Shown here in pieces: positions 26,081 through 34,258 of a stretch of DNA of 64,000 nucleotides. Source of the stretch: Rhodohalobacter sulfatireducens (GTDB lineage: Bacteria > Bacteroidota > Rhodothermia > Balneolales > Balneolaceae); assembly GCF_022012475.1 (NCBI RefSeq), contig NZ_JAKLWS010000001.1, positions 460,095-524,094 on the forward strand, written 5' to 3'. The first letter of the stretch is position 1. Every line of letters starts with the position of its first letter. Under the pieces are notes generated by a model. It saw only the letters and a list, made by a program, of their open reading frames with translations. It was not told the origin of the DNA and searched no databases. The translations under genes and the position numbers were made by a program.

Positions 26081-27088
26081 TTACCTGAAGTCGTCTAATT
26101 TGAAACCCTGCAATACTTTGATGTAGTTAGCTCTTTCAAATGTACTTGGCTCAGCAACCGAAGATGCACTCATCGCTCCTTTCATCTCCTCCAGGGAGGT
26201 GTATTCTTTCTCCTCCATCCAGAGTTTAATCTCTTTTTCCATAGTTCTCAATACATCGGGTCCTTTATACAGAAGTACAGATGCCATCATTGCAACATCT
26301 GCTCCGGCCAGTATCATTTTAATCACATCATGGGCCGTGTGGATTCCGGTTGTTGCGGCCAGGCTGCACTTCAGAAATGGGCGAAGCATGGCAATCCATC
26401 TTAAAGGCAATCTTTTTTCAAAAGAACTGCTGGGCGCAAGACTTGGGAGTACTTCCAAATTTTCAAGGTCAATATCGGGCTGATAAAACCGGTTGAACAG
26501 GACAAGTCCGTCGGCCCCTGCTCCCTGCAGAAGTTTTGCCATATTGGCAAAGGCCGTGAAATAGGGAGATAGTTTAATGGAAACCGGAATATTGACCGAT
26601 TTCTTAACTGTTCGAACATTGTCGTAATACATGTGTTCGACGGCTGAAGCGGTTCGATCCGGATCTACAGCGATATAATAGATATTAAGCTCAATGGCAT
26701 CAGCGCCCGCCTCTTCCATTTTTTTTGCGTACGACATCCACCCACCCTTTGAAACTCCGTTCAGGCTGGCAATGATAGGGATATCCACAGAATTCTTCAG
26801 TGTTTGAATATGCTCAAGGTATTCTTCAGCATGGAGGTTATGGTATGTTTCAGGTTCCGGGAAATAACTGAGAGCCTCTGCATAACTTTCCTGAGGTGTA
26901 TTCAGAAAATGATCGAGCGCCTCGTTCTCCATATTGATCTGTTCCTCAAAAAGTGAATACATAACAACTGCTGAAGCACCGGCATCCTCAAGTTTCTTCA
27001 CCATGTCTGTGTCATTTGAAAGAGGAGAGGCTGAAGGGACCAGGGGATTTTTCAGAGTAAGTCCAAGATATTTTGTTTCTAAATTCAT
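26081..27088 (-). CDS. Dihydroorotate dehydrogenase-like flavoprotein
   Basis: A 335-residue TIM-barrel protein of the DHOD/PreA family. LGLTLKNPLVPSASPLS opens the barrel, IIASLNGVSKGGWMSYAKKMEEAGADAIELNIYY (around 26683-26784) matches the FMN/substrate strands, and a VSIKLSPYF strand carries the conserved Lys. The C-terminal ALAATTGIHTAHDVIKMILAGADVAMMAS region has the phosphate-binding glycine. Proteins of this subgroup lie next to nifJ in many bacteria and are probably not the pyrimidine-pathway enzyme; their reaction is unsettled. Here it sits between nifJ and the ferredoxin. Confidence 0.85.
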   Translation of the reverse strand: MNLETKYLGLTLKNPLVPSASPLSNDTDMVKKLEDAGASAVVMYSLFEEQINMENEALDHFLNTPQESYAEALSYFPEPETYHNLHAEEYLEHIQTLKNSVDIPIIASLNGVSKGGWMSYAKKMEEAGADAIELNIYYIAVDPDRTASAVEHMYYDNVRTVKKSVNIPVSIKLSPYFTAFANMAKLLQGAGADGLVLFNRFYQPDIDLENLEVLPSLAPSSSFEKRLPLRWIAMLRPFLKCSLAATTGIHTAHDVIKMILAGADVAMMASVLLYKGPDVLRTMEKEIKLWMEEKEYTSLEEMKGAMSASSVAEPSTFERANYIKVLQGFKLDDFR

Positions 27089-27128
27089 ATCGATAAATTT
27101 TTTAGGTCAATTAGTTTTTGAAGGTTTT

Positions 27129-27154
27129 GGCAGGTAAATAAAATTTTACCTGCC
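27129..27154. repeat. Perfect stem-loop between nifJ and DHOD-like gene
   Basis: GGCAGGTAAA pairs with TTTTACCTGCC around a short A-rich loop. No T-run follows on the minus strand (the next bases are AAAACC), so it is more likely an mRNA-processing or partial termination hairpin after nifJ than a canonical terminator. Confidence 0.55.
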
Positions 27155-27178
27155 TTAACTCAGTAAATGTGATTAGAT

Positions 27179-30100
27179 CTATTCCTCCCCGTTGGGTTCA
27201 TACAGTTTTTCGTATTCCTCATAGATTTTCCAATGCTCATTTACTTCTTTCTGCGCCTGTGTGATGAGCTGTTTCGCAATTTTGGGTTGCGCTTTTGCAA
27301 GCATCAAGTATCGCATTTCATTGTATGCGTAATCTTTCAGATCTATCTTCGGAGCTTTCGAATCAAGCTGGAACGGGTTTTCACCTTCAGCTGATTTCGT
27401 TGGATCGAACCTGAAGAGCGGCCAGTAACCTGAATCTACGGCCAGCTTCTGCTGTTTTAATCCGTCTTTCATGTTATAGCCATGTGCAATACAGTGGCTG
27501 TAAGCGATAATGATTGATGGGCCGGGATAACGTTCAGCTTCAATAATGGCCTTCATCGTCTGCATGTCACTCGCTCCCATTGCAATTCTCGCTACATAAG
27601 CATGATTGTTGCCACTATTTATTGACATCAGGCCAAGGTCTTTTTTGCCAATTCTTTTACCTGCGGCCGCAAATTTTGCAACGGCGCCAAGTGGTGTTGC
27701 TTTTGAGCATTGTCCACCCGTGTTAGAATACACCTCTGTATCCATGACCAGGATGTTTACATCGCGGCCACTTGCCAGAACATGATCAAGTCCGCCATAA
27801 CCGATGTCGTATGCCCAACCGTCACCTCCAAAGATCCAGACGCTCTTGCGTACAAGATAGTCGGCGAGACTGTGTAACATCTTGCCGTTGTCAACTTGAG
27901 AGCTTTCCAGGGTCTCCTTCAGTTTTTTCACGCGTTCCCGCTGTTCAAAAATTCCGGGTTCTGTGGTTTGATCTGCATTCAAAATGGCTTCCTTCAGTTC
28001 GGAATCAACAGCCCCATTCATATTTTTGAGCAGATTCCGTGCCTGCTCTTCATGTTTGTCTATGGTAAGCCTGAAACCAAGTCCAAATTCGGCATTATCC
28101 TCAAACAGGGAGTTCGACCAGGCAGGCCCAAGTCCATCACTATTTGTGGTATAAGGTGTGGATGGCAGGTTACCTCCGTAAATGGAAGAACAACCCGTTG
28201 CATTGGCGATCACCATTCGGTCACCGTAAAGCTGGGTAATCAGTTTGATGTAAGGCGTCTCGCCACAACCGGCACAGGCACCTGAAAACTCAAAGAGGGG
28301 TTCAAGGAATTGTGCTCCTTTCACAGTCTCGGTTTTCAGATCAGACCGCTTGTATTCAGGCAGAGTGAGGAAGAAATCCCAGTTCTCTTTTTCCTGTTCG
28401 ATAAGTGGTTCAATCGGAGCCATGTTGAGTGCCTTGCGGCCAACCTGTTTCCGGTCTTTTGCGGGGCAAACCTCAACACAAAGTTCACAACCTGTACAAT
28501 CTTCCGGAGACACCTGGATGCTAATCTTGGTATTGTCCGGCCATTCTCGTCCGCGGGCATCCATGTATTTAAAGGTTTCGGGTGAAGCTTCGAGAAGTTC
28601 ACCATCGTACGCTTTCATACGAATTACGGCATGCGGACAAACCAGCATACACTTGCCGCACTGAATACAGATATCGGATTCCAATACCGGTATTTCGAGG
28701 GCTATATTTCTTTTTTCCCATTTGGTGGTTCCTGTCGGGAACGTTCCGTCGGGTTCAAAAGCACTTGAGGGCAGATCATCACCATTTCCGGCAATTATTT
28801 CTGCAATAACTTCTTGAACATATTCCGGGGCTTCCTCCGGAACAGCCGGTTTCATCTCAAGATCAGAGGTCACTTCACCAGGTACTTCAATTTCAAAAAG
28901 ATTTTCAATTGAATTATCAACAGCAGCGTAATTGCTTTGCAGAATTCTTTCTCCTTTATTTCCATACGCTTTCTTGATCGCACCCTTAATCAGTAGGATA
29001 GCTTTGTCCGTTGGAAGAATACCGGAGATAGCAAAGAAGCAGGTCTGCATCACCGTATTGATGCGAGTCCCCATTCCCGTATCCCTGGCTACTTTGTAAG
29101 CATCAATGCTGTAGAACTTGAGTTCTTTGTCTATGATCTGTTGCTGTACTTTGTCGGGAATATGATTCCAAACTTCATCTTTGTCATAAGGAGCATTTAA
29201 AAGGAAAGTGGCGCCCTTTTCCGCGTGTTTCAGCATATCCAGTTTGCTTAAAAACTGGAATTGATGACAAGCAATAAATCGAGCCTTGTCTATCAAGTAA
29301 GCGGAGCGTATCGGCTTAGGTCCAAATCGCAGGTGAGAAACAGTGGTAGCTCCTGATTTTTTGGAATCGTAAACGAAATATCCCTGTGCGTAATTGTCGG
29401 TATTGTCTCCAATAATTTTGATGGAGTTTTTGTTGGCGCTTACTGTACCGTCTGCCCCAAGCCCATAAAACAATCCTTCAAATACATCATCATCAGATTC
29501 CCAACCCTCTTCACTCCATTCAAGGCTTGTGTTTGTGAGGTCATCATGAATACCAATCGTAAAGTGATTCTTGGGTTTTTCTTCCTCAAGTTCATCAAAT
29601 ACACGCTTCACCATTGGCGGTGTGAACTCTTTTGAGGAAAGACCAAATCGCCCGTTAATCACTTTTACATTGCTGTCAAACTCTTTCCATTCTTCCATGG
29701 TATTTTCATGCATGGCAGCCAATACATCATTATAAAGTGGCTCGCCGGCACTACCCGGCTCTTTTGTGCGATCCAGAACGGCAATACCTTTAACTGTTTC
29801 CGGCAGCGATTCTATGAGATGAGACATGCTGAATGGGCGGAATAGACGAACTTTAACCAGGCCTACTTTCTCACCTTGTTCATTCAGTCTTTCAACAGTT
29901 TCATGAGCCGTTTCAGCTCCTGACCCCATAAGAATCATTACACGTTCTGCATCCTCGGGTCCGAGATATTCAAAAAGCTTGTAGGAACGTCCGCCAAGTT
30001 CAGCAAATTTATCCATCGTTTTTTGCACGATTTCCGGGCAAGCATTGTAATATCTGTTTACAGTTTCACGAGCCTGGAAAAATACATCCGGGTTTTGGGC

Positions 30101-30754
30101 TGTACCGCGAATAACAGGTTTATCGGGAGTTAGAGCCCGGTTTCGGTGTGCAATGATCCAGTCTTCATCAATCATCTGTTTCATGATATCGGGATCGATT
30201 TGCTGTATTTTCTGAACTTCGTGGGATGTTCTGAAGCCGTCGAAAAAGTGGAGGAAAGGAATTCTCGACTCAAGCGTAGCAGCATGTGCAATTAAAGCCA
30301 TGTCCATCGCTTCCTGCACGCTGTTAGAACTCAGCATTGCCATTCCCGTGGGGCGTATTGCCATAGCATCACTGTGATCTCCAAAAATTGAAAGTGCATG
30401 TGTAGCGACAGATCGTGCAGCTACATGCACCACGGCCGGTGTTAATTCACCGGCAATTTTATACAGGTTCGGCATCATTAGCAGTAAGCCCTGGGAGGCT
30501 GTAAACGTTGAGGCAACTGCCCCGGTTTGAAGAGCCCCGTGAAGACTTCCTGCTGCACCACCTTCACTTTGCAGTTCAATAACTTCGGGAACGGTTCCCC
30601 AAATATTATTCTTACCAGCCATAGACCATTCATCAGACCATTCACCCATGGGTGAGGCCGGTGTAATAGGGTAGATGGCGATTACTTCACTTAGTTTATG
30701 TGCGACGTATGCCGCCGCTTCGTTTGCATCAATGGTTACCATTTTGTTAGACAT
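27179..30754 (-). CDS. nifJ: Pyruvate:ferredoxin (flavodoxin) oxidoreductase, single chain
   Basis: A 1191-residue homodimeric-type PFOR that converts pyruvate and CoA to acetyl-CoA, CO2 and reduced ferredoxin. All domains are in one chain: IYPITPASPMGEWSDEWS in the pyrimidine domain, the gamma-type domain near 410-640, the 2[4Fe-4S] insert (CIQCGKCMLVCPHAVI and CTGCELCVEVCPAKD), CAGCGETPYIKL for the proximal cluster, and the TPP motif GGDGWAYDIGYGGLDHV. Length is normal. A GGAGG SD precedes the ATG. It is preceded by an Rrf2 regulator on the same strand, so the gene is probably under Fe-S or redox control. In the same locus as KorAB and ferredoxin. Confidence 0.97.
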   Translation of the reverse strand: MSNKMVTIDANEAAAYVAHKLSEVIAIYPITPASPMGEWSDEWSMAGKNNIWGTVPEVIELQSEGGAAGSLHGALQTGAVASTFTASQGLLLMMPNLYKIAGELTPAVVHVAARSVATHALSIFGDHSDAMAIRPTGMAMLSSNSVQEAMDMALIAHAATLESRIPFLHFFDGFRTSHEVQKIQQIDPDIMKQMIDEDWIIAHRNRALTPDKPVIRGTAQNPDVFFQARETVNRYYNACPEIVQKTMDKFAELGGRSYKLFEYLGPEDAERVMILMGSGAETAHETVERLNEQGEKVGLVKVRLFRPFSMSHLIESLPETVKGIAVLDRTKEPGSAGEPLYNDVLAAMHENTMEEWKEFDSNVKVINGRFGLSSKEFTPPMVKRVFDELEEEKPKNHFTIGIHDDLTNTSLEWSEEGWESDDDVFEGLFYGLGADGTVSANKNSIKIIGDNTDNYAQGYFVYDSKKSGATTVSHLRFGPKPIRSAYLIDKARFIACHQFQFLSKLDMLKHAEKGATFLLNAPYDKDEVWNHIPDKVQQQIIDKELKFYSIDAYKVARDTGMGTRINTVMQTCFFAISGILPTDKAILLIKGAIKKAYGNKGERILQSNYAAVDNSIENLFEIEVPGEVTSDLEMKPAVPEEAPEYVQEVIAEIIAGNGDDLPSSAFEPDGTFPTGTTKWEKRNIALEIPVLESDICIQCGKCMLVCPHAVIRMKAYDGELLEASPETFKYMDARGREWPDNTKISIQVSPEDCTGCELCVEVCPAKDRKQVGRKALNMAPIEPLIEQEKENWDFFLTLPEYKRSDLKTETVKGAQFLEPLFEFSGACAGCGETPYIKLITQLYGDRMVIANATGCSSIYGGNLPSTPYTTNSDGLGPAWSNSLFEDNAEFGLGFRLTIDKHEEQARNLLKNMNGAVDSELKEAILNADQTTEPGIFEQRERVKKLKETLESSQVDNGKMLHSLADYLVRKSVWIFGGDGWAYDIGYGGLDHVLASGRDVNILVMDTEVYSNTGGQCSKATPLGAVAKFAAAGKRIGKKDLGLMSINSGNNHAYVARIAMGASDMQTMKAIIEAERYPGPSIIIAYSHCIAHGYNMKDGLKQQKLAVDSGYWPLFRFDPTKSAEGENPFQLDSKAPKIDLKDYAYNEMRYLMLAKAQPKIAKQLITQAQKEVNEHWKIYEEYEKLYEPNGEE

Positions 30755-30836
30755 TCTATTATTTCCTCCGAAATTGTTATATCAATAAAATTCGTGTAGT
30801 TGTTTAAATTTTTGGCTTCAGTACGTTTTCATTCTA

Positions 30837-31265
30837 TTATTTTTGCAAGGAGATCCCCGCCAGTACATCCTTTGTCAGGGCTTCTAAAGTCTTGGTTTCA
30901 AACAGGTATCTTACATGGTCTCGTATTCGTTTATAATCGGTATGGATAGGACAGGGATCATTTTCATCACACTCTCGAAATCCAATCCCGCACTGTTCAA
31001 AAATGTCCAACCCGTCAATCGCTTCAACTATTTCAATAAGCGTAATACCGTCTGCAGGCCGGCTTAATCGAAATCCTCCATTAGGACCCTTCATTGAAAT
31101 GAGTAGTTTATTTTTAACAAGCAATTGCAAAATTTTACTTAAAAAATGTTTTGGAATATCCTGCTCATGGGCAATTGTATTCAGATCTACATTGGTTTCT
31201 TCTGTTGAGTGCGAAGCGATGTAAAACATTGCCTGTAATCCGTAATGGCACGATGCTGAAAACAT
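30837..31265 (-). CDS. Rrf2-family regulator with three-cysteine motif (first copy)
   Basis: A 142-residue winged-helix regulator of the Rrf2/IscR/NsrR family. The HTH contains IAHEQDIPKHFLSKILQLLVKNKLL and the wing GPNGGFRLSRP. The cluster-binding region is FEQCGIGFRECDENDPCPIH, i.e. C-X6-C-X5-C, close to the IscR/NsrR spacing, so it likely binds an Fe-S cluster. A further Cys lies at position 6 (SCHYGLQAM). It lies directly upstream of nifJ, which it may regulate. The second copy at 31739 is very similar over most of its length. Confidence 0.9.
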   Translation of the reverse strand: MFSASCHYGLQAMFYIASHSTEETNVDLNTIAHEQDIPKHFLSKILQLLVKNKLLISMKGPNGGFRLSRPADGITLIEIVEAIDGLDIFEQCGIGFRECDENDPCPIHTDYKRIRDHVRYLFETKTLEALTKDVLAGISLQK

Positions 31266-31378
31266 AATTGCCGATTTAAATGTGTCTTGATCTCACTTCA
31301 TTAATTGAAAAAGAGGTCAATTATTAATTTTCTTGATAATCTTTTTGTCTGAATTAGTTTTGAACCTTTCCCCGGATT

Positions 31379-31543
31379 TTAATTTCTCCCGACAAATAAT
31401 TCTTGATTCAGTTGTTTTTGTTTTTTGATTAGTTCAGTTTCGGTTTCCGAAGATTCCGACTGAACGATGATACTTTCAGGGTACGGCCACTCTTTCTCCC
31501 GGTAACCAAAGTTGATACATCTGTCGTTGATTATTAAGACCAT
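31379..31543 (-). CDS. Ferredoxin-like mini-protein with three of four cluster cysteines missing
   Basis: A 54-codon reading frame starting MVLIINDRCINFGYREKEW and ending in a charged coil. It aligns without gaps to the first cluster region of the ferredoxin at 25569 (both have D-x-C-I-N, then E-x-E-x-P), but the second, third and fourth cysteines are Phe, Arg and Trp. An in-frame ATG at 31558 would add five residues; neither start has a strong SD. Its upstream region carries the same conserved element as the ferredoxin promoter. It could be a small regulatory or assembly protein, or a relic of a duplicated ferredoxin; no cluster could form by this motif. Confidence 0.5.
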   Translation of the reverse strand: MVLIINDRCINFGYREKEWPYPESIIVQSESSETETELIKKQKQLNQELFVGRN

Positions 31544-31591
31544 GGTATTCAAATCCATTCTTAAATGGTTTAACCGTACATTTCATATATA

Positions 31592-31612
31592 AGATATTTA
31601 GATAAAAAACTC
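31592..31612 (-). promoter_or_regulatory. Conserved upstream element (mini-gene copy)
   Basis: On the plus strand AGATATTTAGATAAAAAA followed by CTC; 19 of 21 positions match the element upstream of the ferredoxin (25978-25998). It lies 48 nt upstream of the mini-gene ATG (33 nt from the alternative start), in the same orientation and at a similar distance as at the ferredoxin. Confidence 0.5.
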
Positions 31613-31738
31613 CAATATAAAGTGATAAAAATGCTTATTTAGTTACAATCTAAAGGTGATTCCACATTCTAGGCATCATCAATTTTGAGTCGTTGTCAAT
31701 GAAGCAGCTTTCTGATTTTAAATACTGTCTCGAAAGAT

Positions 31739-32185
31739 TTATTTCTTCGATTTTCCCAGGCTAATTATATTATCGCCACTTTCTACATCCTCTGCCAACT
31801 CTTGCAGAGTTTTGGTTTCAAATAGTTTCTGAATACGATTTCTTACTTTTTTATAATCGTGATGAATAGGACACGGGTGCTTATCACTACACTTCTTAAA
31901 ACCGATTCCACATTTATTAAACACGTCCAATCCATCAATCGCATCAATCACTTCGATGAGTGAAATTTGTGAAGCAGGGCGATTCAGATTGAATCCACCC
32001 GTTGGCCCTTTCATAGAAACAAGCAGTTTATTCTTCACCAGCATTTGTAAAATTTTACTGAGGAAATGTTTGGGGATATCCTGCTCTTCGGCAATCCTGC
32101 TCAGTCCCACATTTTCATTTTCTGTGGCATGCAGAGCTATAAATATCATGGCCTGAAGGCCGTAGTGACAAGAGGTTGAAAACAT
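31739..32185 (-). CDS. Rrf2-family regulator with three-cysteine motif (second copy)
   Basis: A 148-residue paralogue of the regulator at 30837. It has the same opening (SCHYGLQAM), the same HTH (EEQDIPKHFLSKILQ), the same wing (GPTGGFNLNRP) and the same C-X6-C-X5-C cluster motif (FNKCGIGFKKCSDKHPCPIH). It differs mainly in the N-terminal loop and the Ser/Lys-rich C-terminal tail. The two copies flank the ferredoxin-like mini-gene, suggesting a local duplication. Likely targets are the neighbouring ferredoxin-dependent genes and itself; a weak copy of the conserved element lies 43 nt upstream. Confidence 0.9.
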   Translation of the reverse strand: MFSTSCHYGLQAMIFIALHATENENVGLSRIAEEQDIPKHFLSKILQMLVKNKLLVSMKGPTGGFNLNRPASQISLIEVIDAIDGLDVFNKCGIGFKKCSDKHPCPIHHDYKKVRNRIQKLFETKTLQELAEDVESGDNIISLGKSKK

Positions 32186-32228
32186 TAATGAATCATTAGT
32201 TATGTTTCAGTTTTTAAGAGGAGCTTAA

Positions 32229-32244
32229 ATTGGATAAAAAGTTC
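32229..32244 (-). promoter_or_regulatory. Weak third copy of the conserved upstream element
   Basis: Plus-strand ATTGGATAAAAAGTTC, 43 nt upstream of the second Rrf2 gene. It keeps the GGAYAAAAA core and the final TC of the elements at 25978 and 31592, in the same orientation and at a similar distance. It fits autoregulation but could be chance in AT-rich DNA. Confidence 0.3.
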
Positions 32245-32273
32245 GAAAAATCCTAAATGTAGGATTGTAACTC

Positions 32274-32699
32274 TTAAGCTTCCTGGGGAATCTTTTCCCC
32301 ACCCTTTTCTATCACCAGTTCTCTTACTTTTTCAGCAAGCTTTCTGCAATAGTTCACTTTTTGAACGTCGTTGCAAAAGTAAGCTTCTTTTTGGTTTTCG
32401 TGAATATCCTTCTGGCATTTACAGTAGAGACCTGAAAAGTCAATTTCCTTCAATTGATCATTATACTGACTGCAATATTCAATCATAGCTTCAATGGTTT
32501 GATGTTCCTTGACCGGTTCATCATTTTCCTCGGCATAGAGAATGGTCAGGCAACTCAAAAAGTTATACAAAGCCCTTCTTGAAGTTACACAGACAGAATA
32601 GGTAACAACATCCTCGGCGGGTTGATAGAGTTCTTCTCTGGCTTCATTGAGATCATTCTCAGCTTTCTGAAACAGTTCGGTGAAATTTTGATTAGCCAT
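32274..32699 (-). CDS. HEPN-like helical protein downstream of nuoN
   Basis: A 141-residue all-helical protein, with LFQKAENDLNEAREEL and TSRRALYNFLSCLTILYAEE in the pattern of HEPN-like bundles, and several cysteines (YCKCQKD, YFCNDVQKVNYCRK). No catalytic R-x4-6-H motif of RNase HEPN toxins is evident, so toxin activity is unlikely. It starts 55 nt after nuoN on the same strand and probably shares the nuo transcript. Function unknown. Confidence 0.6.
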   Translation of the reverse strand: MANQNFTELFQKAENDLNEAREELYQPAEDVVTYSVCVTSRRALYNFLSCLTILYAEENDEPVKEHQTIEAMIEYCSQYNDQLKEIDFSGLYCKCQKDIHENQKEAYFCNDVQKVNYCRKLAEKVRELVIEKGGEKIPQEA

Positions 32700-32754
32700 A
32701 ATTCGAAGGGTTATAAGTTGTGGGTTATATCATCTCTGGCAATAATTTTTTGTT

Positions 32755-34245
32755 TTACATTCCAAATATCTGAACAGAATTTTTTGCGAATTCAAGAATG
32801 GGTGAAAAGTATATACCGAACAGGAGTATCGGAACCAGTAAAATTAATAAAATGGTTTTGGACGGCAGGTCGAACTGAATTATGCCTTCATTTGATTCAG
32901 GCTTGTAGAAAAACATGTTTTTTACAACCCGGATATAGTAAAAAAGGGAGATAACGGTAGTAATACCGGCAATTGTCACCAGCCAAATCCAACCGCCGCT
33001 TATTGCAGCACTAAAGATGTAAAGCTTGGCTACAAATCCTCCCGTAGGTGGAATTCCTGTTAGGGATACAAGGAAAATTGTCATAGCTATACTTTCCAGG
33101 GGAGCCCGGAATCCAAGGCCTTTATATTTTTCAATCGACTCGGTTTGAATAGAATTGGAAAAAAGCATCGCAACATAAAAAGCACCCAAGTTCATAAACA
33201 GGTAGATAAAGAGATATAACATGATGGAGGCCAAGCCTTCCTGGGCTAAAATTACGACGCCCATCAACAAGTAACCGGCATGTGCAATGCTGGAGTAAGC
33301 AAGCATCCGTTTGATATTATCCTGCCGGAGAGCTGTCAGGTTCCCTACAATCATGGCCAGTGCCGCCATTCCACCCAGAAGTGTTGTCCAATGAATACCC
33401 TCAATAGTTTGCCAAATTCCGGTAGCCGTCAGGCCGTTGGAATCAATAAAGGAGACGGAGAAAAATCGAATCAATAACCCAAGAGCAGCCGTTTTAGATG
33501 CAACTGCAAGAATCGCGGTAATGGTAATGGGGGCCCCTTCATACACGTCAGGTGCCCAAAAGTGAAAAGGAACCACTGCAATTTTAAAGCCCATTCCCAC
33601 TAAAATCATCAGGATAGAGATATTCAAAATCATTGGAATATCCGCGCGATTCTGTAATGCATCATTGATAGCTGCCAGGTCTGTTGCGCCGGTGAATCCA
33701 ATTAAAATTGAAATTCCGTATAACATGATTCCCGAAGACACCGCCCCGTAAATAATATATTTCGTAGAGGCTTCGGCTGAATCTGTTTCCTTTTTAGTAA
33801 AACCAACAAGTACATAAGAACTGATACTCGTCACTTCAAAAGCGATGTATATCATCAGCAAGTTGGTAGAGCTCACCATAAGCATCATGCCAAGCATCAT
33901 GCCGGACAAAAGCATATAATATTCACCTTTTCGGGTGTAGTAACTGTCAAGTTCTTTGCTTTGAAGCGAGAACAGTACAACGAAAATGCCGGCAAGAACC
34001 AGTAATAATTTGAAAAAGACGGCAAATGGATCCACAACAACCATATTGTAAAAGAAGGATCCATTTTGACCGGCTTGAAATAAAATGGTGATTCCTGAAA
34101 TGACCAACCCACCCAGCATGATCCAACCGGTGACCGGTTTATCACTTTTTATGATAAGATCAGCCACAATGATCACACAAAGCGTCAGGATAATGACGAT
34201 CTCCGGGTAAAACTGGCTTATACTATGTAATGCTTGTTCGATCAT
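32755..34245 (-). CDS. nuoN: NADH-quinone oxidoreductase-type complex I subunit N
   Basis: Antiporter-like membrane subunit, 496 residues with about 14 helices. Conserved charged helices include MMLMVSSTNLLMIYIAFEVTSISSYVLVGFTKKE (around 33787-33894, with the essential Glu) and AVVPFHFWAPDVYEGAP with the central Lys region. It forms part of the ion-translocating arm. Last nuo gene; 13 nt from nuoM. Confidence 0.95.
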   Translation of the reverse strand: MIEQALHSISQFYPEIVIILTLCVIIVADLIIKSDKPVTGWIMLGGLVISGITILFQAGQNGSFFYNMVVVDPFAVFFKLLLVLAGIFVVLFSLQSKELDSYYTRKGEYYMLLSGMMLGMMLMVSSTNLLMIYIAFEVTSISSYVLVGFTKKETDSAEASTKYIIYGAVSSGIMLYGISILIGFTGATDLAAINDALQNRADIPMILNISILMILVGMGFKIAVVPFHFWAPDVYEGAPITITAILAVASKTAALGLLIRFFSVSFIDSNGLTATGIWQTIEGIHWTTLLGGMAALAMIVGNLTALRQDNIKRMLAYSSIAHAGYLLMGVVILAQEGLASIMLYLFIYLFMNLGAFYVAMLFSNSIQTESIEKYKGLGFRAPLESIAMTIFLVSLTGIPPTGGFVAKLYIFSAAISGGWIWLVTIAGITTVISLFYYIRVVKNMFFYKPESNEGIIQFDLPSKTILLILLVPILLFGIYFSPILEFAKNSVQIFGM

Positions 34246-34258
34246 GATTTTAAATTCT

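Noticed and set aside
32274..32699. HEPN toxin or toxin-antitoxin pair
   Set aside because: No R-x4-6-H catalytic motif and no partner gene; it sits at the end of the nuo operon.
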